64,000 nt of DNA. It comes from CAVRUD01 sp963849635 (GTDB taxonomy: Bacteria > Chloroflexota > Chloroflexia > Thermomicrobiales > UBA6265). The DNA is taken from positions 227,732-291,731 of the forward strand of contig CAWKIA010000037.1 of assembly GCA_963849635.1 (NCBI GenBank), read 5' to 3'. Both the position numbers and the translations under genes were made by a program. Shown here in pieces: positions 1 to 8,997 of this stretch. The notes beneath the pieces are model-generated. The model worked only from the letters and a program-made list of their open reading frames with translations. It did no database searches and was not told where the DNA came from. Each line of letters begins with the position of its first letter. Within the stretch, counting starts at the first letter, position 1.

Positions 1-592
1 CACTCCGATCTCTACCCGAAGGGGCCACTCGCCCACGACGCCCCCCTGCTGCCACCGACGCTCTACGGCGTCACCAAGCAGGCGAACGAGTGGTCCGCGA
101 AGGTCTACTGGAACGACTATAAGCTGAAGACAACCGGCCTCCGCCCCTTCTTCGTCTACGGCCCGGGCCGCGACCAGGGCATCAGCTCAGTGCCGACAAA
201 GGCGATGCTCGCCGCCGCCGTTGGACGGCCGTACAAGATCGCGATGGGCGCGACCGCCGTCTACCAGCACGCCGAAGACGTCGCGGCCGCTGCCATCAAG
301 GCGGCCCGCGCCAACCTCGAAGGGGCGCCGGTCTTCAACCTGGGTGGCGCCTCGAAGACCATGGCCGATGTCGTGGCCACGATTGCCGGCATCGTGCCTG
401 AGATGGCCGGTCAGATCAGACTTCGACCCGATCCCATTTCCGATCCCCGAAGATGTCGACGGTAGCCCGCTCGACCGGGCACTTGGCGGCGTCACCTGGC
501 GCCCGTTCGATCAGGGCGTGCGCCAGACGATCGAGCACTTCCGCGAGGCGGCGGCGGCAGGCCGGATCGACGTCGACCGGGCGATTGGCTAG
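1..592 (+). CDS. NAD-dependent epimerase/dehydratase, 5' end cut by window, frameshifted
   Basis: C-terminal two thirds of an extended short-chain dehydrogenase, the family that epimerises or dehydrates nucleotide sugars. The first frame shows the catalytic YxxxK motif (YGVTK, about bases 64-78), then RPFFVYGPGRDQG and a conserved region ending in FNLGGASKTMAD. At about base 420 the reading frame moves by one base and continues as FDPIPFPIPEDVDG to the stop at 590-592, so a single-base indel splits one gene. The N-terminal Rossmann GxxGxxG lies before the window. The exact substrate cannot be told. The downstream SDR gene is 41 bases away on the same strand. Confidence 0.8.
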
Positions 593-633
593 CCGATTCT
601 TAGTCAGGGACGACGCATCACCAGGAGGCCTCA

Positions 634-1407
634 ATGGCAGAAGCATTCGGCCGGCTCAGCGGCAAATCGGCGGTCGTCACCGGTGCCGGATCTGGAATCG
701 GGCGGGCGACCGCGGACCTCTTCGCCCGCGAAGGGGCTCGATTGGTCGTGACCGACATCAACGCGGACACGATTTCCCGCGTGCAATCGGCGCTGATGGA
801 GGCCGGAGCCGAGGTCGAGGCCGTCGTTGGGGATGTCTCCCAGGAGAACGACGTCAAGCTGATGGTCCAAGCGGCAATTGACCGCTACGGCCGCCTGGAT
901 GTGATGGTCGCGAACGCCGGAATCATCCCCCTCGGCGATGTGTTCGAGATGAGCGTCGCCGACTGGGACAACGTCATGGCGGTCGATGGACGGGGGATGT
1001 TCCTCTCCTGCAAATACGCCATCGAGGCGATGCTCAAGACTGGCGGAGGTAGCATCGTCTGCCTGTCGTCGATCTCCGGCGAGGCGGGTCAGAAGCGGCA
1101 ATCGGCCTACGGCCCGGCCAAGTTCGTCGCCTCCGGCCTGACTAAGCACCTGGCAATCGAGTGGGCGGACAAGGGCATTCGGGTCAACGCCGTCGCCCCG
1201 GGCACGATCCGGACCGAGCGTGTCCAGCAACTCCCGAATGAGCCTGGCGGGCCGGAATACCTGGCCGCCATCGAGAAGATGCACCCGATGGGCCGCATTG
1301 GCGAGCCCGTCGAAGTCGCCAAGGCGATCCTCTTCCTCGCGTCCGACGACGCCTCGTTCATTACCGGCGCGGTCTTACCCGTTGATGGCGGCTATCTCGC
1401 GCAGTAG
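634..1407 (+). CDS. SDR family NAD(P)-dependent oxidoreductase
   Basis: Classical short-chain dehydrogenase/reductase of 257 aa, the usual length. The cofactor motif TGAGSGIG is at about residues 17-24, the NAG motif at about 93-95, the catalytic Ser in the SSIS segment near 149, and YGPAK (Tyr/Lys) near 160. The C-terminal ITGAVLPVDGG is typical of the 3-oxoacyl-ACP reductase-like branch. The ATG has a good Shine-Dalgarno (AGGAGG, 8 bases upstream). It is likely a soluble sugar or alcohol dehydrogenase working with the neighbouring epimerase and acid-sugar kinase, but that pathway link is inferred from position only. Confidence 0.9.
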   Translation: MAEAFGRLSGKSAVVTGAGSGIGRATADLFAREGARLVVTDINADTISRVQSALMEAGAEVEAVVGDVSQENDVKLMVQAAIDRYGRLDVMVANAGIIPLGDVFEMSVADWDNVMAVDGRGMFLSCKYAIEAMLKTGGGSIVCLSSISGEAGQKRQSAYGPAKFVASGLTKHLAIEWADKGIRVNAVAPGTIRTERVQQLPNEPGGPEYLAAIEKMHPMGRIGEPVEVAKAILFLASDDASFITGAVLPVDGGYLAQ

Positions 1408-1425
1408 CCCTTTGGAGGCACAGCC

Positions 1426-2065
1426 ATGCCGACACTCGAATCGCTTGCCCTCTTCGCGCTCGCGTCCGCGGTGTTGATCCTGATCCCGGGGCCGGCCGTG
1501 CTCTACATCGTCGCCCGCAGCGTCCACCAGGGGCGAAAAGCGGGGATCGTCTCGGCGCTTGGCGTCGAGATCGGCAGCATGGTCCATATCGTCGGTGCCG
1601 CGCTCGGTCTCTCCGCGATCCTGGTTTCCTCCTCAGTCGCTTTCTCGGTCGTGAAGTTCGCGGGCGCCGGCTACCTGATCTACCTTGGGATTCGCACGTT
1701 CCTTACCCGTGAAGAGCCAACCGACGCGGTCGTCATCGCGCCGATGAAGCTGCGCCGCCTCTTCGGGCAGGGCGTGATCGTCAATGTCCTCAACCCCAAG
1801 GTCGCCCTCTTCTTCTTTGCCTTCTTTCCCCAGTTCGTCGACCCCGACCGGGGTAGCGTCGCTCTCCAGACGCTCGTGCTGGGCGTCGTTTTCTGCATCG
1901 TCGGCACCACCCTCGATTGCACCTGGGCGATGCTCGGCGGGATCGGCCGGCTCCTGGCTGAAGGGCAATGTCCACTTCCTCCGCCGCCAACGGTTCGTCA
2001 CCGGGGCGATCTACCTCGGACTGGGCGTGACGACCGCGTTCGCCGGACATGGCAAGAGCAAGTAG
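1426..2065 (+). CDS. LysE/RhtB family amino-acid exporter, frameshifted near C-terminus
   Basis: Membrane exporter of about 210 aa. N-terminal PGPAVLYIVARSVHQG matches the conserved PGP..L..v..s...G signature of the LysE/RhtB family, and VNVLNPKVALFFFAFFPQF is the second family hallmark (NPK). Five or six hydrophobic segments are visible. At about base 1965 the frame changes by one base and continues as LKGNVHFLRRQRFVTGAIYLGLGVTTAF to a stop at 2063-2065; this tail matches the normal family C-terminus, so the break is probably a sequencing indel. The start ATG is preceded by GGAGG and lies 18 bases after the SDR gene, suggesting co-transcription. Confidence 0.85.
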
Positions 2066-2066
2066 C

Positions 2067-2100
2067 GAGTTCCAAGTTCCAAGTAGCCCGTTCCAAGTTG
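2067..2100. repeat. GTTCCAAGTT short tandem motif
   Basis: Between two genes there are three near-copies of GAGTTCCAAGTT / CGTTCCAAGTT. The same motif is found in two other intergenic gaps of this window (19665-19697 and 34253-34360), so it is a dispersed low-complexity repeat of unknown role. Confidence 0.6.
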
Positions 2101-2127
2101 CACTTTGTTATCAGACAGGGAGCGTAG

Positions 2128-3582
2128 ATGGCATCCCCCTTCGATGGACTCCCGCCGGAAGCCGACATTCCGGACCTGGAACAGCAGATCCGGGCGCAGG
2201 TCGCCGCGTCCCGGCGGATCGTGGTCGCCCTCGACGATGATCCGACCGGGGTCCAGACGGTCCACAACACCCCGGTCCTGACCGTCTGGGATCGGGAAAG
2301 CCTCGCCGCGGAGCTTTTGCCCGACCCCGACACGGGAGCTATCCGCCCACTCTTCTTCATCCTGACGAACTCGCGCAGCCTGCCGGAGGCCGAGGCGGTT
2401 CGCCTCAACGAATCGATCGCCCGCGAGCTTTTGGCCGCCCGGGATGCTATCAACGCGGACATCGCCGAGCCCACCGCCAGGATCGACGTCATCCTGGCAA
2501 GCCGCAGCGATTCAACGCTGCGCGGCCACTTTCCGGCCGAGCCGAACGCGCTCGCCCGCGTTCTCGGCGGGGTCGATGGGATCATCGTGGCTCCAGCATT
2601 CATCGAGGGCGGTCGCTTCACCATCGATGACATCCATTACGTCCGCGATGGGGAGACATTCACCCCAGCCGGTGATACCGAGTTCGCCCGCGATGCCACT
2701 TTCGGGTTTCGCAACTCGAATCTCCGCGAGTGGGTGGAAGAGAAGTCAGGCGGGGCCGTTCCCGCGTCGTCCGTCACGTCCCTCTCGATTGCCGACATCC
2801 GGCGCAACGGCCCTGACTGGATAGCGGACCAACTCAAGGCGGTCACCGGCGGCGTACCCGTCGTCATCAATGCGGCCAGCTACGCCGATCTTGGCGTCGT
2901 ATCGCTCGGGATCCTCAAGGCCGAAGCAGCCGGCAAGCGATTCGTCTACCGCACCGCGGCCTCGATCGTCCGGGCCCGGGCCGGCATCTCGCCCCGGACC
3001 CTGCTTACCCGGGCGGACCTGCTGGGGCCGAACGCCCCGCCGTACCTGCCGGGCCTGGTCGTTGTCGGGTCTCATGTCCGCCGCTCTGGTGAGCAACTCG
3101 CGGCTCTCCTTGAAGTACCGCGTGTGACCGGAATAGAACTCAACGTTCCCGATCTGCTCGGCGACGCCGGGACCAGGGAAGCGGCGGTTCTAAAGGCGGG
3201 CAACGCGGCCAACCAGGCTCTGCGCGCCGGGCGGACAGCGGTGATCTACACCTCTCGCCAGGTCGAGCATGTTCACGGCGGCGGCGAGCACCAGCTCAAT
3301 GTCAGCCAGACGGTCTCGGCGGCGCTCGTTGCCGCCGTCCGCCGGATCGAGGCGCGCCCCGGGTTCATCATCGGCAAGGGCGGGATCACCTCAAGTGACA
3401 TCGGCACCAGGGCGCTCGAGGCCCGGCGGGCACTTGTGCTCGGCCAGGTCCGGCCGGGAGTGCCCGTCTGGCGCCTCGGCGAGGAGAGTCGCTATCCAGG
3501 TCTGCCCTACGTCGTCTTCCCAGGCAATGTCGGCGATGCCGGCACGCTGGCCGAGATCGTCGTCGACCTGAGCGGCGCCTAG
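2128..3582 (+). CDS. four-carbon acid sugar kinase family protein (OtnK/DUF1537-like)
   Basis: A 484-aa cytoplasmic ATP-dependent kinase of the four-carbon acid sugar kinase family, which phosphorylates 3-oxo-tetronates or related sugar acids in catabolic pathways. The N-terminal substrate domain carries VVALDDDPTGVQTVH (about residues 31-45), the diagnostic DDxTG motif. The C-terminal nucleotide-binding domain shows IIGKGGITSSDIG (about 412-424) and PYVVFPGNVGD. Length is normal. The ATG is preceded by GGGAG. It sits downstream of SDR and epimerase genes, consistent with sugar-acid breakdown, and its stop overlaps the stop of the convergent crcB by two bases. Confidence 0.88.
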   Translation: MASPFDGLPPEADIPDLEQQIRAQVAASRRIVVALDDDPTGVQTVHNTPVLTVWDRESLAAELLPDPDTGAIRPLFFILTNSRSLPEAEAVRLNESIARELLAARDAINADIAEPTARIDVILASRSDSTLRGHFPAEPNALARVLGGVDGIIVAPAFIEGGRFTIDDIHYVRDGETFTPAGDTEFARDATFGFRNSNLREWVEEKSGGAVPASSVTSLSIADIRRNGPDWIADQLKAVTGGVPVVINAASYADLGVVSLGILKAEAAGKRFVYRTAASIVRARAGISPRTLLTRADLLGPNAPPYLPGLVVVGSHVRRSGEQLAALLEVPRVTGIELNVPDLLGDAGTREAAVLKAGNAANQALRAGRTAVIYTSRQVEHVHGGGEHQLNVSQTVSAALVAAVRRIEARPGFIIGKGGITSSDIGTRALEARRALVLGQVRPGVPVWRLGEESRYPGLPYVVFPGNVGDAGTLAEIVVDLSGA

Positions 3583-3952
3583 CGTAGCCAGCGCACCAGC
3601 GCGACGCCGGCCGCGCATCCGGCCAGCGCCAGCCCATTGGTACCGAGGATGTAGACCAGAGCGCGGCCGAGTTGCCCTCGGTCCGCCAGCAAAACCGCTT
3701 CGAAGGAAACGAACTGAATGTGGTGTAGCCGCCCAGGAATCCTGTGACGATCAGCAAGCGGAGGGCATGGTTCGGTGCATAGCGCTCGGCCAGGAGCATG
3801 ACCAGGAACCCGATCGCGATCGACCCGAGGACGTTGATCGTCAGGGTACCTAGCGGAAATGTCGTGACGACCCGGTCGTGGATTGCCCGGCCCATCGCGT
3901 ACCGAGCATTTGCCCCGACAAATCCCCCCACTCCGACCCACAAGAAGTCCAA
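3579..3952 (-). CDS. crcB: CrcB/Fluc fluoride channel, frameshifted
   Basis: Small membrane protein of about 124 aa that forms a dimeric fluoride-export channel. The N-terminal GGFVGANARYAMG matches the GGxxGAxxRY family motif, and GFLGGYTTFSSFSFE contains the TTFS(T/S)FS pore motif. These two parts are in different frames; a one-base shift near 3720 joins them, and the tail VYILGTNGLALAGCAAGVALVRWLR follows. Four hydrophobic segments are evident. I looked for a fluoride riboswitch in the upstream 200 bases and did not find a convincing one. It is convergent with the acid-sugar kinase. Confidence 0.88.
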
Positions 3953-4188
3953 TTGCCGCCTCCCATTCGCCCCGCATGCATATCCGAATCAGTGCCTCGC
4001 TGGCATTTCCATCCGACCTGCATGGTATCGTTGATGGCTGCACTGACGAGTCTTGCATACGCATCGGTGCGCTTCCGCCAGCGAGCCGGCCCGCCCAAGG
4101 CGCGGTATCCCGAGCATCGTTCCACGCAACACGCCCGCGGGTGGGCAAGAATGTCCCATGGGGATCACGGAGAGGCTTGACGGCGAGC

Positions 4189-6249
4189 ATGGGGGGATTC
4201 GATCGCGCGGACAGGCCAGTGACAGTCCAGCGAGCGACAACGGCCGATCAGATCCAGTCCAACGGTACGCTCGATCGGACCGACAACGGAACACGGTCCC
4301 ATCCGGCGACCCCGGAGACCCCATCCGGAGTCCTGGCTACCGAGACGATCGTCCCGCCGGCCATCGGCACGCCGGCGCCCAAGGCACCACGATCACCTCG
4401 TCGCCGACCATCGACTGTCCCCCGTGGCCGCACGGTCCGGCCGGTCGTACTGTCTACCGTGGATGCACCCGAGGTCGAGGAGCGGGCCCAGGGGTGGCAG
4501 CGTTTCGTCGTTCCCGGGGCGCTTGCCGTCGTCGTTCTTGTCGCGGTCCTGATTCGGGTCGCTGGGGCGCGGACCTTCACGCCCCAGGCTGACGAACCCG
4601 CGAGCATCCTCGCCGCCCATCAAATCGCCGAGAAGGGCGTTCCGATCCTTCCCTCTGGGACGCTCTACCTCCACGGGGCCACACTCTCATACCTCCTGAC
4701 CCCATTCGTCTGGGCGGGATACGGTGATCTCGATGACCTCACCGCCATGCGGATGGTCAGCGTGCTGTTCGGCACTATCGCCGTGATCCTGACCTTTTTC
4801 CTGGCTCGCCGGGTCTCAGGCGCGTCCTGGGTTGGCGTCTTAGCCTCCTTCCTCCTTGCCATCGACCCGGTCAGCGTCGAGTGGGGCAGCCTGGCCCGGA
4901 TGTACAGCGTCTTCCAGGCAACCACCACGGCCACAGTCTTGCTCTTCCTGCTCCTGCTAGTCCGGAAACGCTCGACCCTGATGCTCGCGGGGTTTGTGCT
5001 GTGCTTCTGGCTGTCCATCTTCAGCCACCTCGGCGCGGCCCTCATCTGGCCCGGAATGGTCGCGATCTCGTTCGCCACCTACGGCAAGGGGTTTTTCCGC
5101 GAGCGCCGGGACCTGATCTACGCCTTGGCGGCCTGCTTGCTTGCCCCGCTTTCAATCTCCGCGATGAACGCCGTCCTGCAGCCAAAGAACTACCGTCCGG
5201 ATCTCAATTCGTCGTTCTTCTCGTTCGCCGGCGAAGGCCTGTTCAGCACGGAACGGATCAGACAGCCGCGGATCACCGCTTGGGACGCCCTGTTCGGCAA
5301 CGGCAATATGTCGTCGTTCCTGCCGTTTGTCTTCGTCGTTCTCTGCGGCGCGCTCATCGGCAGCCTTTTCTTGCGGGCGCGGGCGGGGCATCAGGCCCGG
5401 GGCCACCAGGAGGGCGGGCGACTCGATGCGGTGCTCGATCCGGGTGAGCGCGACCGGCGCATCATGACGGGAGCAGTCCTCTCGATCTACTGGGGCGCGG
5501 TCCTGGCGGTGTGCTTCTTCACTGTCGAGCAGAAGCCGCGCTACCTGCTTCACGTCCATCCCCTGACGTATGTTCTCTTCGCCCTGGGCGTGGCGCTCTT
5601 GCTTCAGCAATCGGGCCTGGCCACCCGGAACGTGGCCCTCTTCCACATCTGGCAGCGATGGCTGCCGCAGTCAGTCGCCGCGGCACTGGCGGTCGCCGTC
5701 GCGATCTTCGTCCTCGGCGGTGGACTCAACTGGCGCTTCTTCCGGCCGATTATCGACTCCGATCACATCGGCGGCGTCGAGTACGTTGCCGCGATGAAAG
5801 GTCCAGACGATCTCGTGATTGCCGCCCTGCCGGCCCCCGCCTATTTGGAGTTCGGTGGCGACGACAACCTGATGTTCATGGCCGGGGCGGAGGGCACCAA
5901 CCGAATCAACCGCTACACCCGGATGGATGCCGACGGCCGCACGATCGACTACTGGGTCGGCGTCGATTCGATCGTCAGTACCCCCCAGCTCTGCAACGTG
6001 CTCACCGCCAATCCCGAGGCCTGGATCATCGTCGACGAAAACCGACTGACCGAGATCTGGGCGTTCAGTGGCCCGATGCGCGAGACCGTCCTGCGCATGA
6101 CGGACCTTTACGCTGAGCTTGATGGCGGTGTCCAGATTTTTCACCGATTCACAACAGCTGGAGAGACGAGCGTCCGAACCTGCGCCCCCTTCAGCGGTAG
6201 CCCGGCTGAACTCCTGGTGCCGACGACCTTCCGGCCACGGGAAGGTTGA
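4189..6249 (+). CDS. GT39/ArnT-like polytopic membrane glycosyltransferase
   Basis: About 686 aa if the ATG at 4189 is used; the frame is open further upstream but that part overlaps crcB on the other strand and looks non-coding. After a basic Pro/Arg-rich cytoplasmic tail, a membrane segment (about residues 105-125) is followed by the extracytoplasmic acidic motif ADEP (about 134-137), typical of GT-C enzymes that use lipid-linked sugars. Then come about ten further hydrophobic segments and a soluble C-terminal domain from about residue 520. This arrangement fits the PMT/ArnT/GT39 group. Acceptor (protein, lipid or glycan) is unknown. A GGAGAGG lies somewhat far (about 15 bases) upstream, so the start is uncertain. 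Confidence 0.75.
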   Translation: MGGFDRADRPVTVQRATTADQIQSNGTLDRTDNGTRSHPATPETPSGVLATETIVPPAIGTPAPKAPRSPRRRPSTVPRGRTVRPVVLSTVDAPEVEERAQGWQRFVVPGALAVVVLVAVLIRVAGARTFTPQADEPASILAAHQIAEKGVPILPSGTLYLHGATLSYLLTPFVWAGYGDLDDLTAMRMVSVLFGTIAVILTFFLARRVSGASWVGVLASFLLAIDPVSVEWGSLARMYSVFQATTTATVLLFLLLLVRKRSTLMLAGFVLCFWLSIFSHLGAALIWPGMVAISFATYGKGFFRERRDLIYALAACLLAPLSISAMNAVLQPKNYRPDLNSSFFSFAGEGLFSTERIRQPRITAWDALFGNGNMSSFLPFVFVVLCGALIGSLFLRARAGHQARGHQEGGRLDAVLDPGERDRRIMTGAVLSIYWGAVLAVCFFTVEQKPRYLLHVHPLTYVLFALGVALLLQQSGLATRNVALFHIWQRWLPQSVAAALAVAVAIFVLGGGLNWRFFRPIIDSDHIGGVEYVAAMKGPDDLVIAALPAPAYLEFGGDDNLMFMAGAEGTNRINRYTRMDADGRTIDYWVGVDSIVSTPQLCNVLTANPEAWIIVDENRLTEIWAFSGPMRETVLRMTDLYAELDGGVQIFHRFTTAGETSVRTCAPFSGSPAELLVPTTFRPREG

Positions 6250-6320
6250 TCAGGAGAATCTCCTGCCGGCAGTGGGACGAAAGCCTGTCCTAGCGTTCAT
6301 GGTCGGCCCGTAGATCCACT

Positions 6321-6861
6321 CTACCCACCATCGCCCCGACCGCGATCAGCATCGTGCTGCGTCCACAGATCTTCGAGCCAAGCTGGGATCGTCGCATCCG
6401 GGCGCTCCTCGTCGCGGGGGTAGTAGCCCTTGATGTCGATGATGGGGGTGCCGTCCCAAGCGTCGATGCCGGCGACCGTGAGTCGGTTCCCCTCCCGCCG
6501 GATCAGTCGGGGGCAGGCGATGCCGATCGGGCTTGGCCGTTTGGGGGTACGGGTGGAGAAAAAGCCGACCGGTGGTAAGCCGGAGGCATCCTCGGCGGCG
6601 CGGCGCGTACCGGACGTGCGGCGGCGGTCGGCCCTGATCAAGGTAGAAGAGCACGACCAGATGGCTGAACTCCTCGATACCGGCCAGGCCGTCTTCCCAC
6701 CTGGGCAGGATCTCGAGGATGCTCTCTGCCCAGGGATCGAGGAACTCTCCCGGGTCGGTGTGCCCTTCGGGACGGCGGACCCAGCCGATCGCCTGCACTC
6801 GGAACCAATGTGTTGCCGTGGAATCCGGCACCGATAGCCCTCCCTGTCCTATCTCGTCCAT
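6321..6861 (-). CDS. trmO: tRNA (N6-threonylcarbamoyladenosine37-N6)-methyltransferase TrmO-like, frameshifted
   Basis: Member of the TrmO/YaeB/VirR family, which methylates t6A37 in tRNA using SAM. The N-terminal frame has IGWVRRP, WEDGLAGIEEFSHLVVLFYLD (family signature around the core), and after a one-base shift near 6615 the other frame gives GFFSTRTPKRPSPIGI, the most diagnostic TrmO motif, followed by DAWDGTPIIDIKGYYPRDE. Combined length of about 180 aa is normal. I chose the ATG at 6861 (MDEIGQGG) because it precedes the first conserved residues closely; an upstream start at 6915 is possible. It is transcribed toward the glycosyltransferase and away from rlmN on the same strand, 83 bases downstream of it. 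Confidence 0.82.
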
Positions 6862-6944
6862 CACGATCGACCCAGGGCACATCGTACCCGGATGTGCCGC
6901 CGTTCTGGCGAACAACCTCCACCGTTGAGTCCATCGGGAGCGCG

Positions 6945-8096
6945 TTACGCGGGTTGAGTTGCCTGACTTGCGTGCGACTGGCGCAACTGTCCGCAGGCAG
7001 CGGCGATCTCGACGCCGCGCGAGTAGCGGATAGACGTCGGGATACCGTGACCCCGGAGCAACTCGGCGAACCGCTCGATACTCTCCGCCTTGGGTCGCTC
7101 GTAGCGGAGATCCTCAACCGGATTGAGCGGGATCAGGTTGACGTGGCAGAGGACGCCGCTACCCCGTAGGAGCGTCCCCAACTCGTGGGCGACCTCCTCG
7201 GCGTCATTGTCTCCCGCCATCAGGGCGTACTCGAACGACACCCGGCGTCCGGTCCGCTCACCGTAGCGGCGGCAGGCGTCGAGCAGTTCGGCAATCGGGT
7301 AGCGCCGGTTGATCGGCATCAAGGCGGAACGGAGTTCGTCGTTCGGGGCGTGGAGGGAGACTGCCAGGTTGACCTGGAAGGGTTCTTCGGCCAGGGCGTC
7401 GATCCGGGGGACGACGCCGGAGGTCGAGATCGTGATCCGTCGTGCCCCCATGTTGAGGCCCTTGGCCTCGTGCACGATTGCGACAAAGGCCATGGTGGCA
7501 GCGTAGTTGTGGAAGGGCTCGCCCATGCCCATCATGACGACGTTGGTCAGTTCCCGCCCCCGCTCCCGGGCCGCGCGGGCGGCGTCAACCACCTGGGCGA
7601 CGATTTCACCGGCCGAAAGATTGCGAGACAATCCGCCCAGCCCGGTGGCGCAGAAGACGCACCCGACCGCACACCCGACCTGACAGGAGACGCAGACCGT
7701 CACCCTGTCCGGGTAGTACATCAGGACCGCTTCCATGAACTCGTTGTCGCGGGTGCGGTAGAGCGTCTTGACGGTCTGGTTATCGTCGGTCTTGAGTGTC
7801 TCTTCGGGGAGAATCGCCGGCAGGGGCAATGCTTCATGGAGTCGCGCCCGCAACGCCGCCGGCAGGTCGGTCATCTCGTCGTATGAGGTTGCTAGCCGCC
7901 TGTAGAGCCAGCCGTAAACCTGGGTCGCCCGGTAGGATGGTTCGCCCCACTCGGCCATCAGCGTCGCCAACGCCTCGAGCGAGTGATCATAGATAGATTG
8001 CGGCCGGGCAGCCCGGGCGGTAGGCGCCTGACGGATCAACTGGACTGGTGATTCTGAGGTTGGGGTCGGGGTGACCGCCGGGGAAGATGCGCTCAT
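6945..8096 (-). CDS. rlmN: 23S rRNA (adenine2503-C2)-methyltransferase RlmN (dual-specificity)
   Basis: Radical-SAM methyltransferase that modifies A2503 of 23S rRNA and A37 of some tRNAs. The [4Fe-4S] ligands are in CAVGCVFCATG (CxxxCxxC), the SAM region shows MMGMGEPFHNY, and ISTSGVVPRI and NLAVSLHAPNDELR are conserved; near the C-terminus SRGVEIAAACGQL carries the methyl-bearing Cys. Length is 383 aa from the ATG at 8096. The upstream open frame (to 8243) overlaps the divergent pxpA promoter area and is not needed. A TGnTACACT extended -10 box (8106-8114, minus strand) lies only 9 bases before the ATG, which would give a leaderless mRNA. Confidence 0.92.
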   Translation of the reverse strand: MSASSPAVTPTPTSESPVQLIRQAPTARAARPQSIYDHSLEALATLMAEWGEPSYRATQVYGWLYRRLATSYDEMTDLPAALRARLHEALPLPAILPEETLKTDDNQTVKTLYRTRDNEFMEAVLMYYPDRVTVCVSCQVGCAVGCVFCATGLGGLSRNLSAGEIVAQVVDAARAARERGRELTNVVMMGMGEPFHNYAATMAFVAIVHEAKGLNMGARRITISTSGVVPRIDALAEEPFQVNLAVSLHAPNDELRSALMPINRRYPIAELLDACRRYGERTGRRVSFEYALMAGDNDAEEVAHELGTLLRGSGVLCHVNLIPLNPVEDLRYERPKAESIERFAELLRGHGIPTSIRYSRGVEIAAACGQLRQSHASQATQPA

Positions 8097-8105
8097 AACC
8101 GGGAA

Positions 8106-8114
8106 AGTGTAGCA
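8106..8114 (-). promoter_or_regulatory. extended -10 box for rlmN (possible leaderless transcript)
   Basis: On the minus strand the sequence reads TGCTACACT, an extended -10 element, with its end 9 bases from the rlmN ATG. No Shine-Dalgarno fits between. No good -35 is visible. This is an inference from pattern only. Confidence 0.35.
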
Positions 8115-8205
8115 GTTTGCACACCCACGAAGCACCGAATCGCTATACTGGCTTCGCCCGCGACGAGACGCGGCATCGATTTGGCAATTGACCACGAGTT
8201 GCGCC

Positions 8206-8997
8206 ATGGCATACGGCTCCAACAGTCTGCGTGTTGATCTCAACAGCGATCTCGGCGAGAGCTTCGGCGCCTACGCCATCGGCGAGGACGAGGGGCTCTT
8301 TGGCCTGATCTCCAGCGCCAATGTCGCCTGTGGCTTCCACGGCGGCGACCCACGCGTGATCGAGCAGACGATCACCAGGACGAAGGCGGCGGGCGTCGCC
8401 GTCGGAGCCCACCCCGGCTTTCTTGACCTTGTCGGCTTCGGCCGGCGGGAGATGAATGCCACCGCGGACGAGGTCCGAACCGACACGCTCTACCAGCTCG
8501 GCGCCCTCGATGCGTTTTGCCGGGTGGCCGGCATCCGCATGCAACACGTCAAAGCCCACGGAGCGCTCTACAACGTCGCCGTCCGCGACGCCGCCCTAGC
8601 AGGCGCGATCATCGACGCCGTCAAGGCGTACGATCCCACCCTGATCATCCTCGCCCAACCCGGAACCACGCTCCTGGCGGCGGCCGAGGCGGCCGGTCTG
8701 CCGATCGCAAGGGAAGGGTTCGCCGATCGGGCCTACAACACTGATGGCAGTCTGGTCTCCCGCCGGTTGCCGGGTGCGCTGATCACCGACCCGGCCATCG
8801 CGGCAGAGCGGATGGTCCGGCTGGTGGCAGAGGGTAAGCTGGCGACGATCGACGGGCAGGATCTGGAGATGCGGGTCGATTCGATCTGCGTCCATTCCGA
8901 CACACCCGGTTCGCTGGCGATCATGGGCGCCGTCCGTCGGGCCCTCGAAGCGGCCGGTGTCGCGATCCGGCCGCTCCGCTCCCCGGACAACGCATGA
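8206..8997 (+). CDS. pxpA: 5-oxoprolinase subunit PxpA (LamB/YcsF family)
   Basis: 263-aa LamB/YcsF protein, the hydrolase-type subunit of the three-protein ATP-dependent 5-oxoprolinase that opens the damage product 5-oxoproline to glutamate. The N-terminal VDLNSDLGESFG is the family signature; ANVACGFHGGDP, GAHPGFLD, HVKAHGALYN and ICVHSDTPG are further conserved blocks with metal/substrate-binding His and Asp. The ATG at 8206 is used; a TTG in frame 18 bases upstream is less likely. It is the first gene of a tight pxpA-pxpB-pxpC operon, its stop overlapping the pxpB start by 4 bases (ATGA). Confidence 0.93.
   Translation: MAYGSNSLRVDLNSDLGESFGAYAIGEDEGLFGLISSANVACGFHGGDPRVIEQTITRTKAAGVAVGAHPGFLDLVGFGRREMNATADEVRTDTLYQLGALDAFCRVAGIRMQHVKAHGALYNVAVRDAALAGAIIDAVKAYDPTLIILAQPGTTLLAAAEAAGLPIAREGFADRAYNTDGSLVSRRLPGALITDPAIAAERMVRLVAEGKLATIDGQDLEMRVDSICVHSDTPGSLAIMGAVRRALEAAGVAIRPLRSPDNA

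Noticed and set aside
3953..4180. Possible fluoride riboswitch upstream of crcB
   Set aside because: The expected conserved GGxGATGG-type core and pseudoknot partner could not be found in the proper strand and order.
3883..4188. N-terminal extension of the GT39-like protein starting at 3883
   Set aside because: It overlaps the crcB coding region and its composition is unlike a protein; ATG 4189 is closer to the first conserved part.
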